Shown here piece after piece: positions 45,106 to 54,011 of a DNA stretch of 64,000 nt. How positions within the stretch are numbered: position 1 is the stretch's first letter; each line of letters begins with the position of its first letter. Location of the stretch: assembly GCF_019469425.1 (NCBI RefSeq), contig NZ_CP048272.1, positions 2,046,001-2,110,000 of the forward strand, in the 5' to 3' direction. A program made the translations under genes and the position numbers. This DNA comes from Bifidobacterium asteroides. Lineage in GTDB: Bacteria > Actinomycetota > Actinomycetes > Actinomycetales > Bifidobacteriaceae. The notes under the pieces are model-generated. The model had not been told where the DNA came from. It ran no database searches and saw only the letters and a list, made by a program, of their open reading frames with translations.

Positions 45106-48100
45106 TCAGGCTCTCATACTCGCCTCCACCGGCAGGTCCTTGGCGATCCTGGACGTATAGGTTCCATTCTTCCAATCAGCGAGATTGCCGACCACGTAGA
45201 CACGTCGCTTGGCTCGCGACACAGCGACGTTGAGCAGATTGGGCGACCCGTTAACCCATGAACGGGAACCTTCTCCACGCCTGCCGGCCCTGCTGCCAAG
45301 GACAATGAAGACCACATCGGCCTCCCGCCCCTGGGAGGTATGCACGGTTCCGGCCTGGCTTGATGCCAGCCGGTTCGCCTCACTGCTGTTGCAACCGGTG
45401 CATTGCTGCAAGGCATCCGCAAAGGTGTCACGCACCCGGTTAGCCACAGCCCTGAACGGAGCGATGACCAGAATATTGGTGGGGTCGATCCCGCCTTGGA
45501 AGAGTCCGCACAGACGCCTGTGAAGTTCATAGCTCTCCTGCGGCCTCCATTGCGTTCTCCCAGTTTCGCCGGAGTTCGGCGGCACGTCGTACCAACAGGA
45601 GTCCGGCAACTCATTTCCCGCATGAGGCCCGGACGGATAGGCACAGGGCTGATGCTCCGGCCCTACGCGAACCATCCTGCCGGAGTAGGCCATGTCGTTG
45701 CATATGGAAAACATGGGCTCATCGCAGCGCCGATGCACCACCAGAGGCATCCCCAGCCAGTGGTCATCAGTTTCGTCCAACAAGCCGCAAGGAGTCTGGT
45801 AATCGACCAAGGCCTGCATGTTTTCGGACTCCAGTCCCAGGCGCTGGAGGTGATGGGTGCTCGCCAGGAGTTCACGCATCGGCTTGGGCATGGTATCCAC
45901 GGGCTGGAGCTGCATAGGGTCCCCGACCGCAACCGCATGCTTCACACGTTGCAGCAGACCAGCAGCGGCCTGGGGCAGGGCTTGTCCGGCCTCATCCACA
46001 ATCGCCCAGCCAAGCGCCTCCTTGCCTATCCCCAAAAACATTCTGGATATTGATGCAAAGGACGAGGAGACGACCGGAATCACCAGGAAGAAGGTTTGCC
46101 AAGCCACCAGTCTCTCGTCATCCGTAAAACCATTCGACTGCATCACAGCGCAGGCCAGGGACAGATTGCACATAAACTGGTGGGAAGCGCCCATAACAGC
46201 CTGCTGGTGAAGAGCCAGCGCCTTGATGTAGACCTCCGTCCGCGCCTTGCTCCATTCCTGATCCATCCACGCAACGTGGTCATCGCCAATGTCGGGCCTG
46301 GGCCACTGGGTCTGTTCGGCCTCGGCAATCTGCTGCTCAATGGCAGCAAGTTGCCTGGTCAAAGTCGCAATCTGTGTTTGGCATTCCCCTAACTTCTGAT
46401 CACCGACTTCCAACCCTCCATAGAAGGACTGCAACCGCTGATGGACCGTGCTGGCCTGCTCATCAAAATGCTGTTTTGCACGACGTGCCTGCTCCAGATC
46501 AGTACGTACCTTAAGCTCATCCTGCTGCCTTTCGTAGCTGCGGAAAAATGACCTTAGAGGATGCGCCTTCCAGTAAGACAAGTGAACCTGACAAATGCTA
46601 TCAGCCTGCTCCCAAACCGCTCGGACATTATTGGCAGCCTGGCCAGCATCCGACATCTGCCGTTCCATTGATTGAACCTGTCTGACATATCTTGAGCGGC
46701 TTGCCTGCATGCCATGAAGTTGTTCATTGAGGTTTTTCAGCTCGGCTGACAGATCGGATCGCTGATTGCACAGGCCTGAATAAGAACGCACAAGATTGTA
46801 TTGGGCAATTTTCCTGGCGCGAATGCTCTCTTCTTTCTTCAGCGCAGCATTAAAATCATTCCTAGCGTTTATCCAATTGCTCCTGCCGCCTCTTTCACCT
46901 GGCATGTATTTCAATGACTTATAGATAAATTCGTTTTTGAAGGGCCAGAGGAATCGGTTTTTATTGCTCATGTTCCCCAAGACCGCCGACATAAGGGCCC
47001 AAGCGGAGGAGGTATTCGATGGTCTGCTCTGCTTATCCTGATTCTTATGATCGGCAATTTGTCCGGCAAAGTCTCGAAAAGCGAATCCACAGGGAACCTG
47101 CTTGAATTCACTGCCAATATAGGATTCCCACTCGGCGTCTATAGCATCGGCGCTGGGCAGGTCCTGGCTGACGTTTTCAACAGCCTTGTTGTTACTGGAA
47201 GCAACGACAATCTCAAAGCCGGTCACCGACGGATCAAGCGTCCAGTAGACATAGTCCTTGTCCTCGTCCGAGGTTGCTTTGGCCAGCCTCCGGGATATGA
47301 AAATATCCTGAGGACGGGAGAATCCTGCCAATCGCCGAGCCCTGGCCACAATAATCTCGGCCACCACATCCTTGAGCAGGGTGGTCTTGCCAGTTCCAGG
47401 AGGGCCATTGACACCTAGAAGCGATGAGCTGCCGTAGCCTTCCAAGGCCGCCCGTATTTGATTGATCGCCAGCTGCTGGCCTGTTGACTGAAATTGATTG
47501 GAAGCACTCGGCCATCGCCCGAACGGCATGCTGGCAGGTTCCGTCAAGTCGCCGACCAGATGCCCTTCGGAGTCCTTCTGCAGATTGAACCGTTGAGGAT
47601 GACCAATCGATAGATATTGTCTGATCGGCTCAGAAAAAATGTCAGGCCCATTTTGATAAAGGTCCTCAAGATCTTCCAGGAAGAACGAATCCATCATTTC
47701 GCCATTCAATGATTCTGAAGCGGCTTCCAGATGGCAATTGACATAATCCCTGATCAGAGGCGAGCCGTCAGCACGAGCGAAAAGAGGAGAGCTGCTCACC
47801 GCGCGGTCATCCAGCCCCATCCCTTCCGCTACGTGCACAATAAGGCTTTCGATCTTGTATCTGCCGACCGGACCTGTCTGGTCTTCAGAGCCTTCCCCAG
47901 CTAGATGATTGAATTCGGATTTGAGTTTGCTTTCCGTCTCGTCAAATACTTCGATATGCGGCCACCCAGCCGGACAATCGGGCCAGCCCTCATGATTGAA
48001 CAGGCAGGAAACCGCCTTGGCATATTGAGAGAGCATCAACGATCTTGGAACCAAACAGCCATCATCCCCTACGCAGAACTCCATAAGGGAAGCCACGGCA

Positions 48101-48918
48101 GAAGAAGCGCCAGTGCGTTTGCTCTGCCGATGGGCAAGCTCCTGCAACACCTCGTCCTGAGCAGTCTCCTCGGCTGGCGAGAGTTCTCGAACAAGCTTGG
48201 CGGCCTTCATTAGCGCATTCGTGACTACACGCTGGGAGAGCCCGGCTGCTATTCGAAAACGTTCATGTTTAAGCCACCTACTTTGCCCTTCTAATTCTTG
48301 CTGCTCCGAGTTCTCGCCAGGTTTCACTGCCTGGTGGACGGGGCGACGCGCAAATCGACGGTCATAGTCCTTGCGGTAAACAGCACAGGCTGAGCCAGAC
48401 CGATTGGCCTTTGCTGACAGCTCTCCCACCACCTGCAGCAGGCGCGAAACCATGGAATCCGTCAGCTCGGTACCCGCCGGCAGAGGGTCGGGCCGCTTGG
48501 CCACCTCTAGCCATAACTTGTTCATCTCCCCAAGCAGACCGGTTATAGTCTGTTCGTCGAGCCCTGATTTGACCGCCTGCGCCCGCAGCCAGTTCTCGGT
48601 ATCCTCTGCGAATGAGAAGGGTTTGATCAGCCGAGCGTTCATGTCTGTCTGCAGCCGGTATATTTTCCTGCTCTGCAGATCGTTATAGAGGTTTGTATAT
48701 GAACGACGCTCATTGTCAACCGGCCCGATGAGAAGATCGGCATGAATCTGATCCCAAGGAAGCCGTTCCTGTTCCGAAACGCTTACTTTGTGGCCGTCGT
48801 TGTCGGTGGAGGATAAAGCAATAAGCTGGTTATCCCTCCAATTTTGTGGCGAGAACAGTTCAACCGCGCACCAATATGACAAAACATCCATCGCATGCTG
48901 TTGCTCATCGTTCCCCAT
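45106..48918 (-). CDS. Large SF1B (UPF1/Dna2-like) helicase of a genomic island
   Basis: This 1270-residue superfamily 1B helicase is likely to translocate on nucleic acid. About 500 N-terminal residues match no domain I can name. The helicase core has Walker A (GPPGTGKTTLLKD, near 500) and Walker B with motif II (WAIVDEAGQALPQAA, near 975). It also has motif III (AVGDPMQLQPV), motif V (VHTSQGREADVV) and motif VI (LLNVAVSRAKRRV, near 1231). A coiled-coil insertion (about 690-880, rich in Glu/Gln/Arg) separates motifs Ia and II. No nuclease domain follows. I start it at the ATG at 48918; the frame is open further upstream but overlaps the ATPase remnant. It is the largest island gene and a plausible defence gene. 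Confidence 0.85.
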   Translation of the reverse strand: MGNDEQQHAMDVLSYWCAVELFSPQNWRDNQLIALSSTDNDGHKVSVSEQERLPWDQIHADLLIGPVDNERRSYTNLYNDLQSRKIYRLQTDMNARLIKPFSFAEDTENWLRAQAVKSGLDEQTITGLLGEMNKLWLEVAKRPDPLPAGTELTDSMVSRLLQVVGELSAKANRSGSACAVYRKDYDRRFARRPVHQAVKPGENSEQQELEGQSRWLKHERFRIAAGLSQRVVTNALMKAAKLVRELSPAEETAQDEVLQELAHRQSKRTGASSAVASLMEFCVGDDGCLVPRSLMLSQYAKAVSCLFNHEGWPDCPAGWPHIEVFDETESKLKSEFNHLAGEGSEDQTGPVGRYKIESLIVHVAEGMGLDDRAVSSSPLFARADGSPLIRDYVNCHLEAASESLNGEMMDSFFLEDLEDLYQNGPDIFSEPIRQYLSIGHPQRFNLQKDSEGHLVGDLTEPASMPFGRWPSASNQFQSTGQQLAINQIRAALEGYGSSSLLGVNGPPGTGKTTLLKDVVAEIIVARARRLAGFSRPQDIFISRRLAKATSDEDKDYVYWTLDPSVTGFEIVVASSNNKAVENVSQDLPSADAIDAEWESYIGSEFKQVPCGFAFRDFAGQIADHKNQDKQSRPSNTSSAWALMSAVLGNMSNKNRFLWPFKNEFIYKSLKYMPGERGGRSNWINARNDFNAALKKEESIRARKIAQYNLVRSYSGLCNQRSDLSAELKNLNEQLHGMQASRSRYVRQVQSMERQMSDAGQAANNVRAVWEQADSICQVHLSYWKAHPLRSFFRSYERQQDELKVRTDLEQARRAKQHFDEQASTVHQRLQSFYGGLEVGDQKLGECQTQIATLTRQLAAIEQQIAEAEQTQWPRPDIGDDHVAWMDQEWSKARTEVYIKALALHQQAVMGASHQFMCNLSLACAVMQSNGFTDDERLVAWQTFFLVIPVVSSSFASISRMFLGIGKEALGWAIVDEAGQALPQAAAGLLQRVKHAVAVGDPMQLQPVDTMPKPMRELLASTHHLQRLGLESENMQALVDYQTPCGLLDETDDHWLGMPLVVHRRCDEPMFSICNDMAYSGRMVRVGPEHQPCAYPSGPHAGNELPDSCWYDVPPNSGETGRTQWRPQESYELHRRLCGLFQGGIDPTNILVIAPFRAVANRVRDTFADALQQCTGCNSSEANRLASSQAGTVHTSQGREADVVFIVLGSRAGRRGEGSRSWVNGSPNLLNVAVSRAKRRVYVVGNLADWKNGTYTSRIAKDLPVEASMRA

Positions 48919-49055
48919 ACCTGCCAGTATGCGGATAAGCGGGGACAGGTGCAGGTACAGGCTCGAGCGACAGATGAGGCCATAGAGAGAGAAGAGGGAG
49001 AGAACAAACCCCGATGCGACAATGTCAATTCCAATTATCACATCGAGAAAAGCGA

Positions 49056-49530
49056 TTATGCTCGCAGTTGTTTGACTGCCCACATGGCTAGTTTGCGCAT
49101 CTCCGAGGCGACCAAGACCAGTGAGGCCAGCGCGTTGAACAGCTGGGCGGCCAGCAGCGGCACGGTCACGCCCACCTGCCAATGAAGGCCTCCGTCCTTG
49201 GCGATAATCCCGGCCATCAGGGTCTCTTCCACTGCCTCAGCCGGGGATGAGCCAATAGCATCCGCCAGCTGTTGATCATTCGACCCGCTGGCCTCGACCG
49301 GCTGCATGGTTCCCTCCGGAGCGTACCCGGTGCCAGTGAGCCTGACCTGCCCCGAGGGAACCGACCACCAGCTCAATGGTCATCTCGTTGCGGGTCAGCG
49401 TCCCCGTCTTATCAAAACAGATCACCGATGCCTACCCCAGAGTCTCAACCGAGCCGAGCTTCTTGACGATGGCATGGTGCCTGGCCATGCCCTGCACGCC
49501 CAAGGCAAGGGCAACCTGAACCACATCCGC
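49056..49530 (-). pseudogene. Cation P-type ATPase remnant
   Basis: On the minus strand, broken frames read VQVALALGVQGMARHHAIVK(K)LGSVETLG, then a stop, then FDKTGTLTRNEMTIE. The last element is the phosphorylation motif with its Asp. In the next frame TGTGYAPEG continues, as in Ca/cation-transporting P-type ATPases. Transmembrane and N-terminal parts are gone. The fragment overlaps the open upstream extension of the helicase frame. Confidence 0.75.
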
Positions 49531-50218
49531 CCTGGATGGGTCCATGAGGACGAAGTCATTCACTCCGTGCTTCCGCCCGGGGCCCCGCCCCGCATCCGGG
49601 AACATGCCGTCATTGATTGATTGCTCATGCTCGGAATCACTGGCCAACCCAGTCATGCCGCTCTCCTGCTCATGCCACGGAGTAGTCAACGCTTCGGAGG
49701 CCTGTTGGGAGGGATCAGAAGCGGCCAGGCCAAAAACGCTGCGTGGATGTTTACCAAGTCGAAATCACAATATATATATAAACACAGCCGAAATCATCAA
49801 GGCCTTCACCCCCATGGCAATCTGCCGCTTCACACTGCCTGAGCCTAGCCAGCCCCAGCAGTGATTATCGTTCGATCACCACACAGCCGACCTGCGGACA
49901 CTGTGAATCAGCCCGCTTGGAATCGGAGTCTCGGATCGGCAGCTTCCCCTTAATTCACTCAGCAACTATTAGGCGGCTCTGGGACGCTTGCTTCTATATA
50001 GGATTACACATGGCTGCGGTTTTTATATTCACGCCCGAGAGATGAAAGACATCAACGTACGGAAGGTGCGGATCAGATTGGCCAGTTGTGGACGATTCGC
50101 CACCATTGTGGTCTTCCCGGTACAGCTTCTGCCCCGGCTGCAATAAAGACGGCATTATCAGTAGGCAAGCATAGGCCAGAAACATAATATCCTGCTCACA
50201 TGGCGTGCGTGGTCCGTC
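49531..50218. other. Island spacer without a supported gene
   Basis: The segment contains an (AT)n-rich patch around 49770 and short random frames. I see no promoter, hairpin or gene that I can support. Confidence 0.5.
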
Positions 50219-50230
50219 GGGGGGGGGGGG
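50219..50230 (+). repeat. Poly-G tract (12 G)
   Basis: Twelve consecutive G directly behind the stop codon (50231-50233, minus strand) of the frameshifted regulator gene. Confidence 0.9.
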
Positions 50231-50640
50231 TCAACCCTGATGTTCATCTCGCTTATCCGCCCTGCCGCAGAAGGACTCTTCTCGTTGACGATTCGTTTCC
50301 TGCCGGTAGATGTTCAGGGCATCCTGTATGCGTTCGCTCAAGCGCCTGCCCCCATCGGCCTCCTTCAGCAGGTGCTCATGTGGCGGCTTCAGGTCATAGC
50401 CGCATTTGGAGAAGATGTTCATGCACTGCTCCGTCGGATCCTTGCCGAAGTGCGCGCAGACCATGGCGAATTCCGCTATGGTCAGCGGAACACCGGTCAT
50501 ATGCATGACGCTGTACATTTTGCGGCAGAAAAGCCTAAAAGCTCCGCCAGGTCAGTGATTGAGGTGACGGAACCCGTTTCATGAAGCCAGCTCTTGATCA
50601 GAACAACCGACTCCTTATTGGCTTGATTGGCTTGATGCAT
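50231..50640 (-). pseudogene. XRE-type helix-turn-helix regulator with a frameshift
   Basis: If one base is added to the A4 run at 50518-50521 (minus strand AAAA), a 136-residue protein results. It runs from the ATG at 50640 (MHQANQANKESVVLIKSWL) through a helix-turn-helix region (TSITDLAELLGFSAAK, then MYSVMHMTGVPLTIAEFAMV) to a basic tail. As written, the first 41 residues shift into a stop and the rest is a separate frame. The break may be a real mutation, a length-variable A run or a sequencing error. It is likely a small regulator of the island. Confidence 0.65.
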
Positions 50641-51160
50641 CTGCTAGATTTCATCAAAAACCAGTTTACGGTACAGTCAAGCCCTTTTCGGACAGTGACG
50701 ATCACGTTTCGGGCCCTTCTTCGATAAGCTAGGAAAAATGTCTGGTTCCTTCTGGAATACCAGAATTCAAGCATAGTTAATTAAAGGATTTGTAAAAATT
50801 TAGAATTTTGGTGTATTCTCTCCTGGAGAAGCCTTAGCGGTTGCGGCCGAAGCTTGTATTGCAACCGGCAATGACGCAAACACTCACAGGGCTTGTGGAT
50901 GCTGAATGAGCCAACAGAGTCCAGGTCGGCGTGGAAGAGGAGGCACAGAGCAGATGAGATGTCGCCAACGGCGGTCCAGCCGGGGCGCGCATATTCAGGA
51001 CCAGTGGAGACCGGCGACCAACAGCCAAGTTTTATCACCGGAAAAGCTGCCTCATTGAGGCAAGAATATTTGAACATGCACGCGGCTTGCTGTAGCACGG
51101 GTCTTGGTATTTAAGCTGGTGATATAGGAAACCCTATGTATTCGACAGGAAGAGAGAATC
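50641..51160. other. Upstream region of the first stalk-protein gene
   Basis: It holds a block shared with the region before the second paralogue: GTCCAGGTCGGCGTGGA near 50921 and GGTATTTAAGCTGGTGATAT near 51105. The shared block suggests a duplicated promoter. No gene is supported. Confidence 0.55.
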
Positions 51161-52246
51161 ATGGGCAGGGACGAGGACAACCAGGAGACCAGGGGTCCGG
51201 CTGATGCCGGCGGATCCGGCGGCCGGCCTCCGCAGGAGGATGATCCGCAGCCGGGTGGTGATGGCCTGCCTCCGGCCATAGAGCCTGGGGGCGGTTCGGG
51301 CCCGGCAGGCAGGCCCCGCCCCAAGTGGCTGGCGCCGGCGATCATCCTGGTGGTCGTGGCCGTGCTGGCCGTGGCCGGCCTGGCCGTTTGGAAGGCGTCC
51401 TCGAACAGGAGCCACGACCAGGCCCTGGCGCAGTGCTCCCGGCAGGTGCGCGCCGTGAAAGATTCGGAGCAGCAGGCCGAAGCGGCCGCCTCCACCTACC
51501 TCCAGGCCTTCGCCGTGAAAGAGGAGCAAGTCAAGGACACGAAGACCGTGAAGGACCTGGCCAAGGCCGTCGGGAAGGCCAAGCACACCCAAGTCCAGGC
51601 CTTCACATGCCAGGCGTCCATGCCCGCAGGCGACCTGCAGGCCATGGCCGGCAAGGCGGAAATGACCGAGGACGTCTACCGCAGCCTGGACAAGGCCGCG
51701 AAGGCGGTGCTGGCCTCCCGTGATGCGAAAAGCCTGGAGGACGCGAAGACGGCCTTGAACGCGAAGAAGGACGAGGCGTCAAAGCTTTTGAGCGACTCCG
51801 ACGGGAAAGTGGCGGACAACGCCGTCCGCGACAGCCTGCAGCAGGCCATCAGCCAAGCCGGCAGCATCAAAGGCAACAAAGCCAGGGACTATCAGGACGC
51901 GGCCGCAGCCCTGCAGTCGGCCATGGACCAGGTGAACACGTCCATCCAACAGAAAAACCAAGCCGGCCAGGCCGCCCCGCCAGCCCAGGCGGCTCCGGCC
52001 GCCCAGCAGCCGGCCCGGCGTCCGGCGCCCGCCCAGCAACGCCCGGCCCCCTCTACTAGTCGGGTGCGGCAAAGCTACACGCCCTCCCACCAGCCCGCAT
52101 ACAACCATGGCAGCGGATCCGCGCCAGCCCCCGCAGCACCCGCGCCAGCAACACAAGAAGACACTTCAAACTGGCGCGAGAGACTCAAGAACCAAAAACC
52201 ATATGGAGAAGCCTGTAATTCGGCTGGAGTATGTGGTATTGGCTGA
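51161..52246 (+). CDS. Membrane-anchored stalk protein A with C-terminal C-x5-C-G-I-G
   Basis: A 361-residue protein of unknown function. It has a Gly/Pro/acidic cytoplasmic N-terminus (1-54), one membrane helix (about 56-77) and an extracellular helical region (80-268) with Cys92 and Cys150. A Pro/Ala/Gln linker (269-335) leads to a tail ending CNSAGVCGIG (Cys352, Cys358). The start ATG has GGAAGAGAG upstream. It is a close paralogue of the gene at 54012-55094; the two share promoter block, coiled coil and an identical C-x5-C-G-I-G terminus. Topology suggests a cysteine loop held away from the membrane on a stalk. Names such as 'colicin transporter' used for similar helical proteins are not supported. 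Confidence 0.85.
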   Translation: MGRDEDNQETRGPADAGGSGGRPPQEDDPQPGGDGLPPAIEPGGGSGPAGRPRPKWLAPAIILVVVAVLAVAGLAVWKASSNRSHDQALAQCSRQVRAVKDSEQQAEAAASTYLQAFAVKEEQVKDTKTVKDLAKAVGKAKHTQVQAFTCQASMPAGDLQAMAGKAEMTEDVYRSLDKAAKAVLASRDAKSLEDAKTALNAKKDEASKLLSDSDGKVADNAVRDSLQQAISQAGSIKGNKARDYQDAAAALQSAMDQVNTSIQQKNQAGQAAPPAQAAPAAQQPARRPAPAQQRPAPSTSRVRQSYTPSHQPAYNHGSGSAPAPAAPAPATQEDTSNWRERLKNQKPYGEACNSAGVCGIG

Positions 52247-52438
52247 TTGATTGAGAATGTGCCGGCGGGACCGGTTGCTGGCAGGCGGCCTCATGCTCTG
52301 GATGATCCGCCGGGACGCCCAGGGACGCGAAGACCTGTATGCCGCCTACGCCCAACCCGTCCGGACCCACGCCCTTGGCGAGGATCAGGACGACCCCGAC
52401 GGCCGGCGGTACGGGTAGCCCCGCTGAGCATGCATGAT
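52247..52438 (+). pseudogene. Possible C-terminal remnant of a DUF805 gene
   Basis: A frame reading LAGGLMLWMIRRDAQGREDL and ending in GRRYG-stop has no start. Its 3' flank (AGCCCCGCTGA plus a GC hairpin) resembles that of the intact DUF805 gene downstream. It begins exactly where the 3' region of gene A departs from that of gene B. Confidence 0.35.
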
Positions 52439-52460
52439 CCGCGCCCTTGAAAGGGCGCGG
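52439..52460 (+). terminator. GC hairpin downstream of the DUF805 remnant
   Basis: CCGCGCCC (52439-52446) pairs with GGGCGCGG (52453-52460) around six bases. No T-run follows, so it may act only weakly. A similar hairpin follows the intact DUF805 gene. Confidence 0.45.
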
Positions 52461-52632
52461 ACCCCCTGATTCCTCCCGCCCGGGGCTCTTCCTCTTCCCT
52501 CTCCCGGACGGGCCCGGCGGAAGCCCGGCGGCCTTCTGCCCCTTCATCAGGCCGCCGCCCGCTCCGTCCCCTATTCCAACAACAACTGTTCGCGGCCCAA
52601 CAGAAGGTCCGCATGAAAGGACCATATCAATC

Positions 52633-53187
52633 ATGATTGCATTGTTCGAGAACCGCCCCGCCCGGACGGACCTGATGCGCGGCGAGGACGCCATGCCCGA
52701 CGCGACCCTGCGTGAATGCCTGCAACGGCCGTTCCGCCTGTACGCGCGCGCCCGGGGGCGGGCCAGCCGCAAGGAGATCTGGGTGTTCAACATCTGGTAC
52801 GCCTTCATGTCCGGCTGCCTGGGCGGCCTGTTCCACAGCGGCGCCCTGACCATCATCCCCCTGTTGTGGGGCCTGGCGTGCATCATCCCCTCCATCGCCC
52901 TGGAGATGCGGCGGCTGCACGACCTGCTCCTACCCGGCTGGCTGGTGGTCGTGCCCTACCTGTTCAATATCCTGGCCCTGATCCTCCTGGCCAACACGCT
53001 CATGGCCATGATTGAAGGCGACGAGCCCAGGGGATCCATGATCCCCGGCATGTTCATGCTCCTGGCCGCCGTGGTCTGCCAGCTGTTCATCCTGTGCTGG
53101 CCCTCCCGGTACAAGCCGGTCCAATACCCCAACAATCAAGCCATGCCCAACAACCAGGCCAACCAATGGTACGAGCAGCCCCGCTGA
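52633..53187 (+). CDS. DUF805 family membrane protein
   Basis: This 184-residue integral membrane protein shows the DUF805 pattern: RECLQRPFRLYARARGRASRKEIWVF at the N-terminus, then hydrophobic segments, the element EMRRLHDLLLPGWLVV, and a C-terminal membrane pair before a hydrophilic tail. The ATG at 52633 has AAAGGA 11 bases upstream; ATGs at 52675 and 52693 are alternatives closer to the conserved part. DUF805 function is not known. It sits between the two stalk-protein paralogues and may be part of the same unit. Confidence 0.82.
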   Translation: MIALFENRPARTDLMRGEDAMPDATLRECLQRPFRLYARARGRASRKEIWVFNIWYAFMSGCLGGLFHSGALTIIPLLWGLACIIPSIALEMRRLHDLLLPGWLVVVPYLFNILALILLANTLMAMIEGDEPRGSMIPGMFMLLAAVVCQLFILCWPSRYKPVQYPNNQAMPNNQANQWYEQPR

Positions 53188-54011
53188 CCGCATCCGCTCC
53201 GCGCCCGCCGAGGGCGCGGCGCACCCTTGAGCACTTCCTTCTCAAACTTCTTTGGTAACCTCCTATCTCTAGTTGCCTCTATTATCTCGGCCCGGCAGAG
53301 GCGCCACCCTCACCTCGGGGATGGCTGGACACGTCGGCTGACGGGCTCCTTCCCGCTGCCGATGCCTCATTCTTCCCGCCTGCATCCTGGCCGACGCGGA
53401 CGAGATGATGCGCGGGGAAGCGGACTTGATCCCCTCATCTCGGCTCCTCCGCTGTTACGCCGTCACGGATCCTCGTGGCGGACAAGCCGGGGCGGTCTCT
53501 TTTCCCCTTGCCGCCCCGGCGCATACTTCGATAGACAGCCTGACCTCACGGCGCTACAGATTCGGACAGCGAGCTGCCGGCGCAGGAAACCGGCGAAAAA
53601 CACAGACATTTCGACCCACCATGACGGCGGGTTCACCCCGCCTTGATATCGGCCCACAGCCGTCATCCGATCATTCTTCCCCGATCTCCTCCCCTTTAAT
53701 TTTCAAGGGAGGCCCATGAAGGCATCAGCAAAGCAACCCCCTCGACCCTGCCGGCGCCTCTTCATGCCTGGGGCCCGGAGAACAGCACGACGCCTCAGGG
53801 CCTACGCGGAAGCCTCCCATACGTTCAGACAAGTAAACGTGACCGACCCAGGAGGACGACGACCCCACCCGGCCCCGCGCGGTCGCATCGTGTCCATGTC
53901 GGCGTGGAGTCGGATCCGAGAGCGTCACCTGGGATCGCCCGTGGCGAGGGACCGGGTATCTTAAGCTGGTGATGCGGAAACCCCTATACGCGTCAACAGG
54001 AGGAGTGGATA
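53188..54011. other. Spacer between the DUF805 gene and stalk protein B
   Basis: A GC hairpin (GCGCCC/GGGCGC) lies near 53203-53219. Several open frames (for example 53716-53964, with AAGGGAGG upstream) look non-coding by composition. The block GTCGGCGTGGAG near 53898 and GGTATCTTAAGCTGGTGAT near 53956 matches the region before gene A. Confidence 0.5.

Noticed and set aside
48919-49182. 88 extra N-terminal codons of the large helicase
   Set aside because: They overlap the P-type ATPase remnant in another frame and have no conserved features; the ATG at 48918 is preferred.
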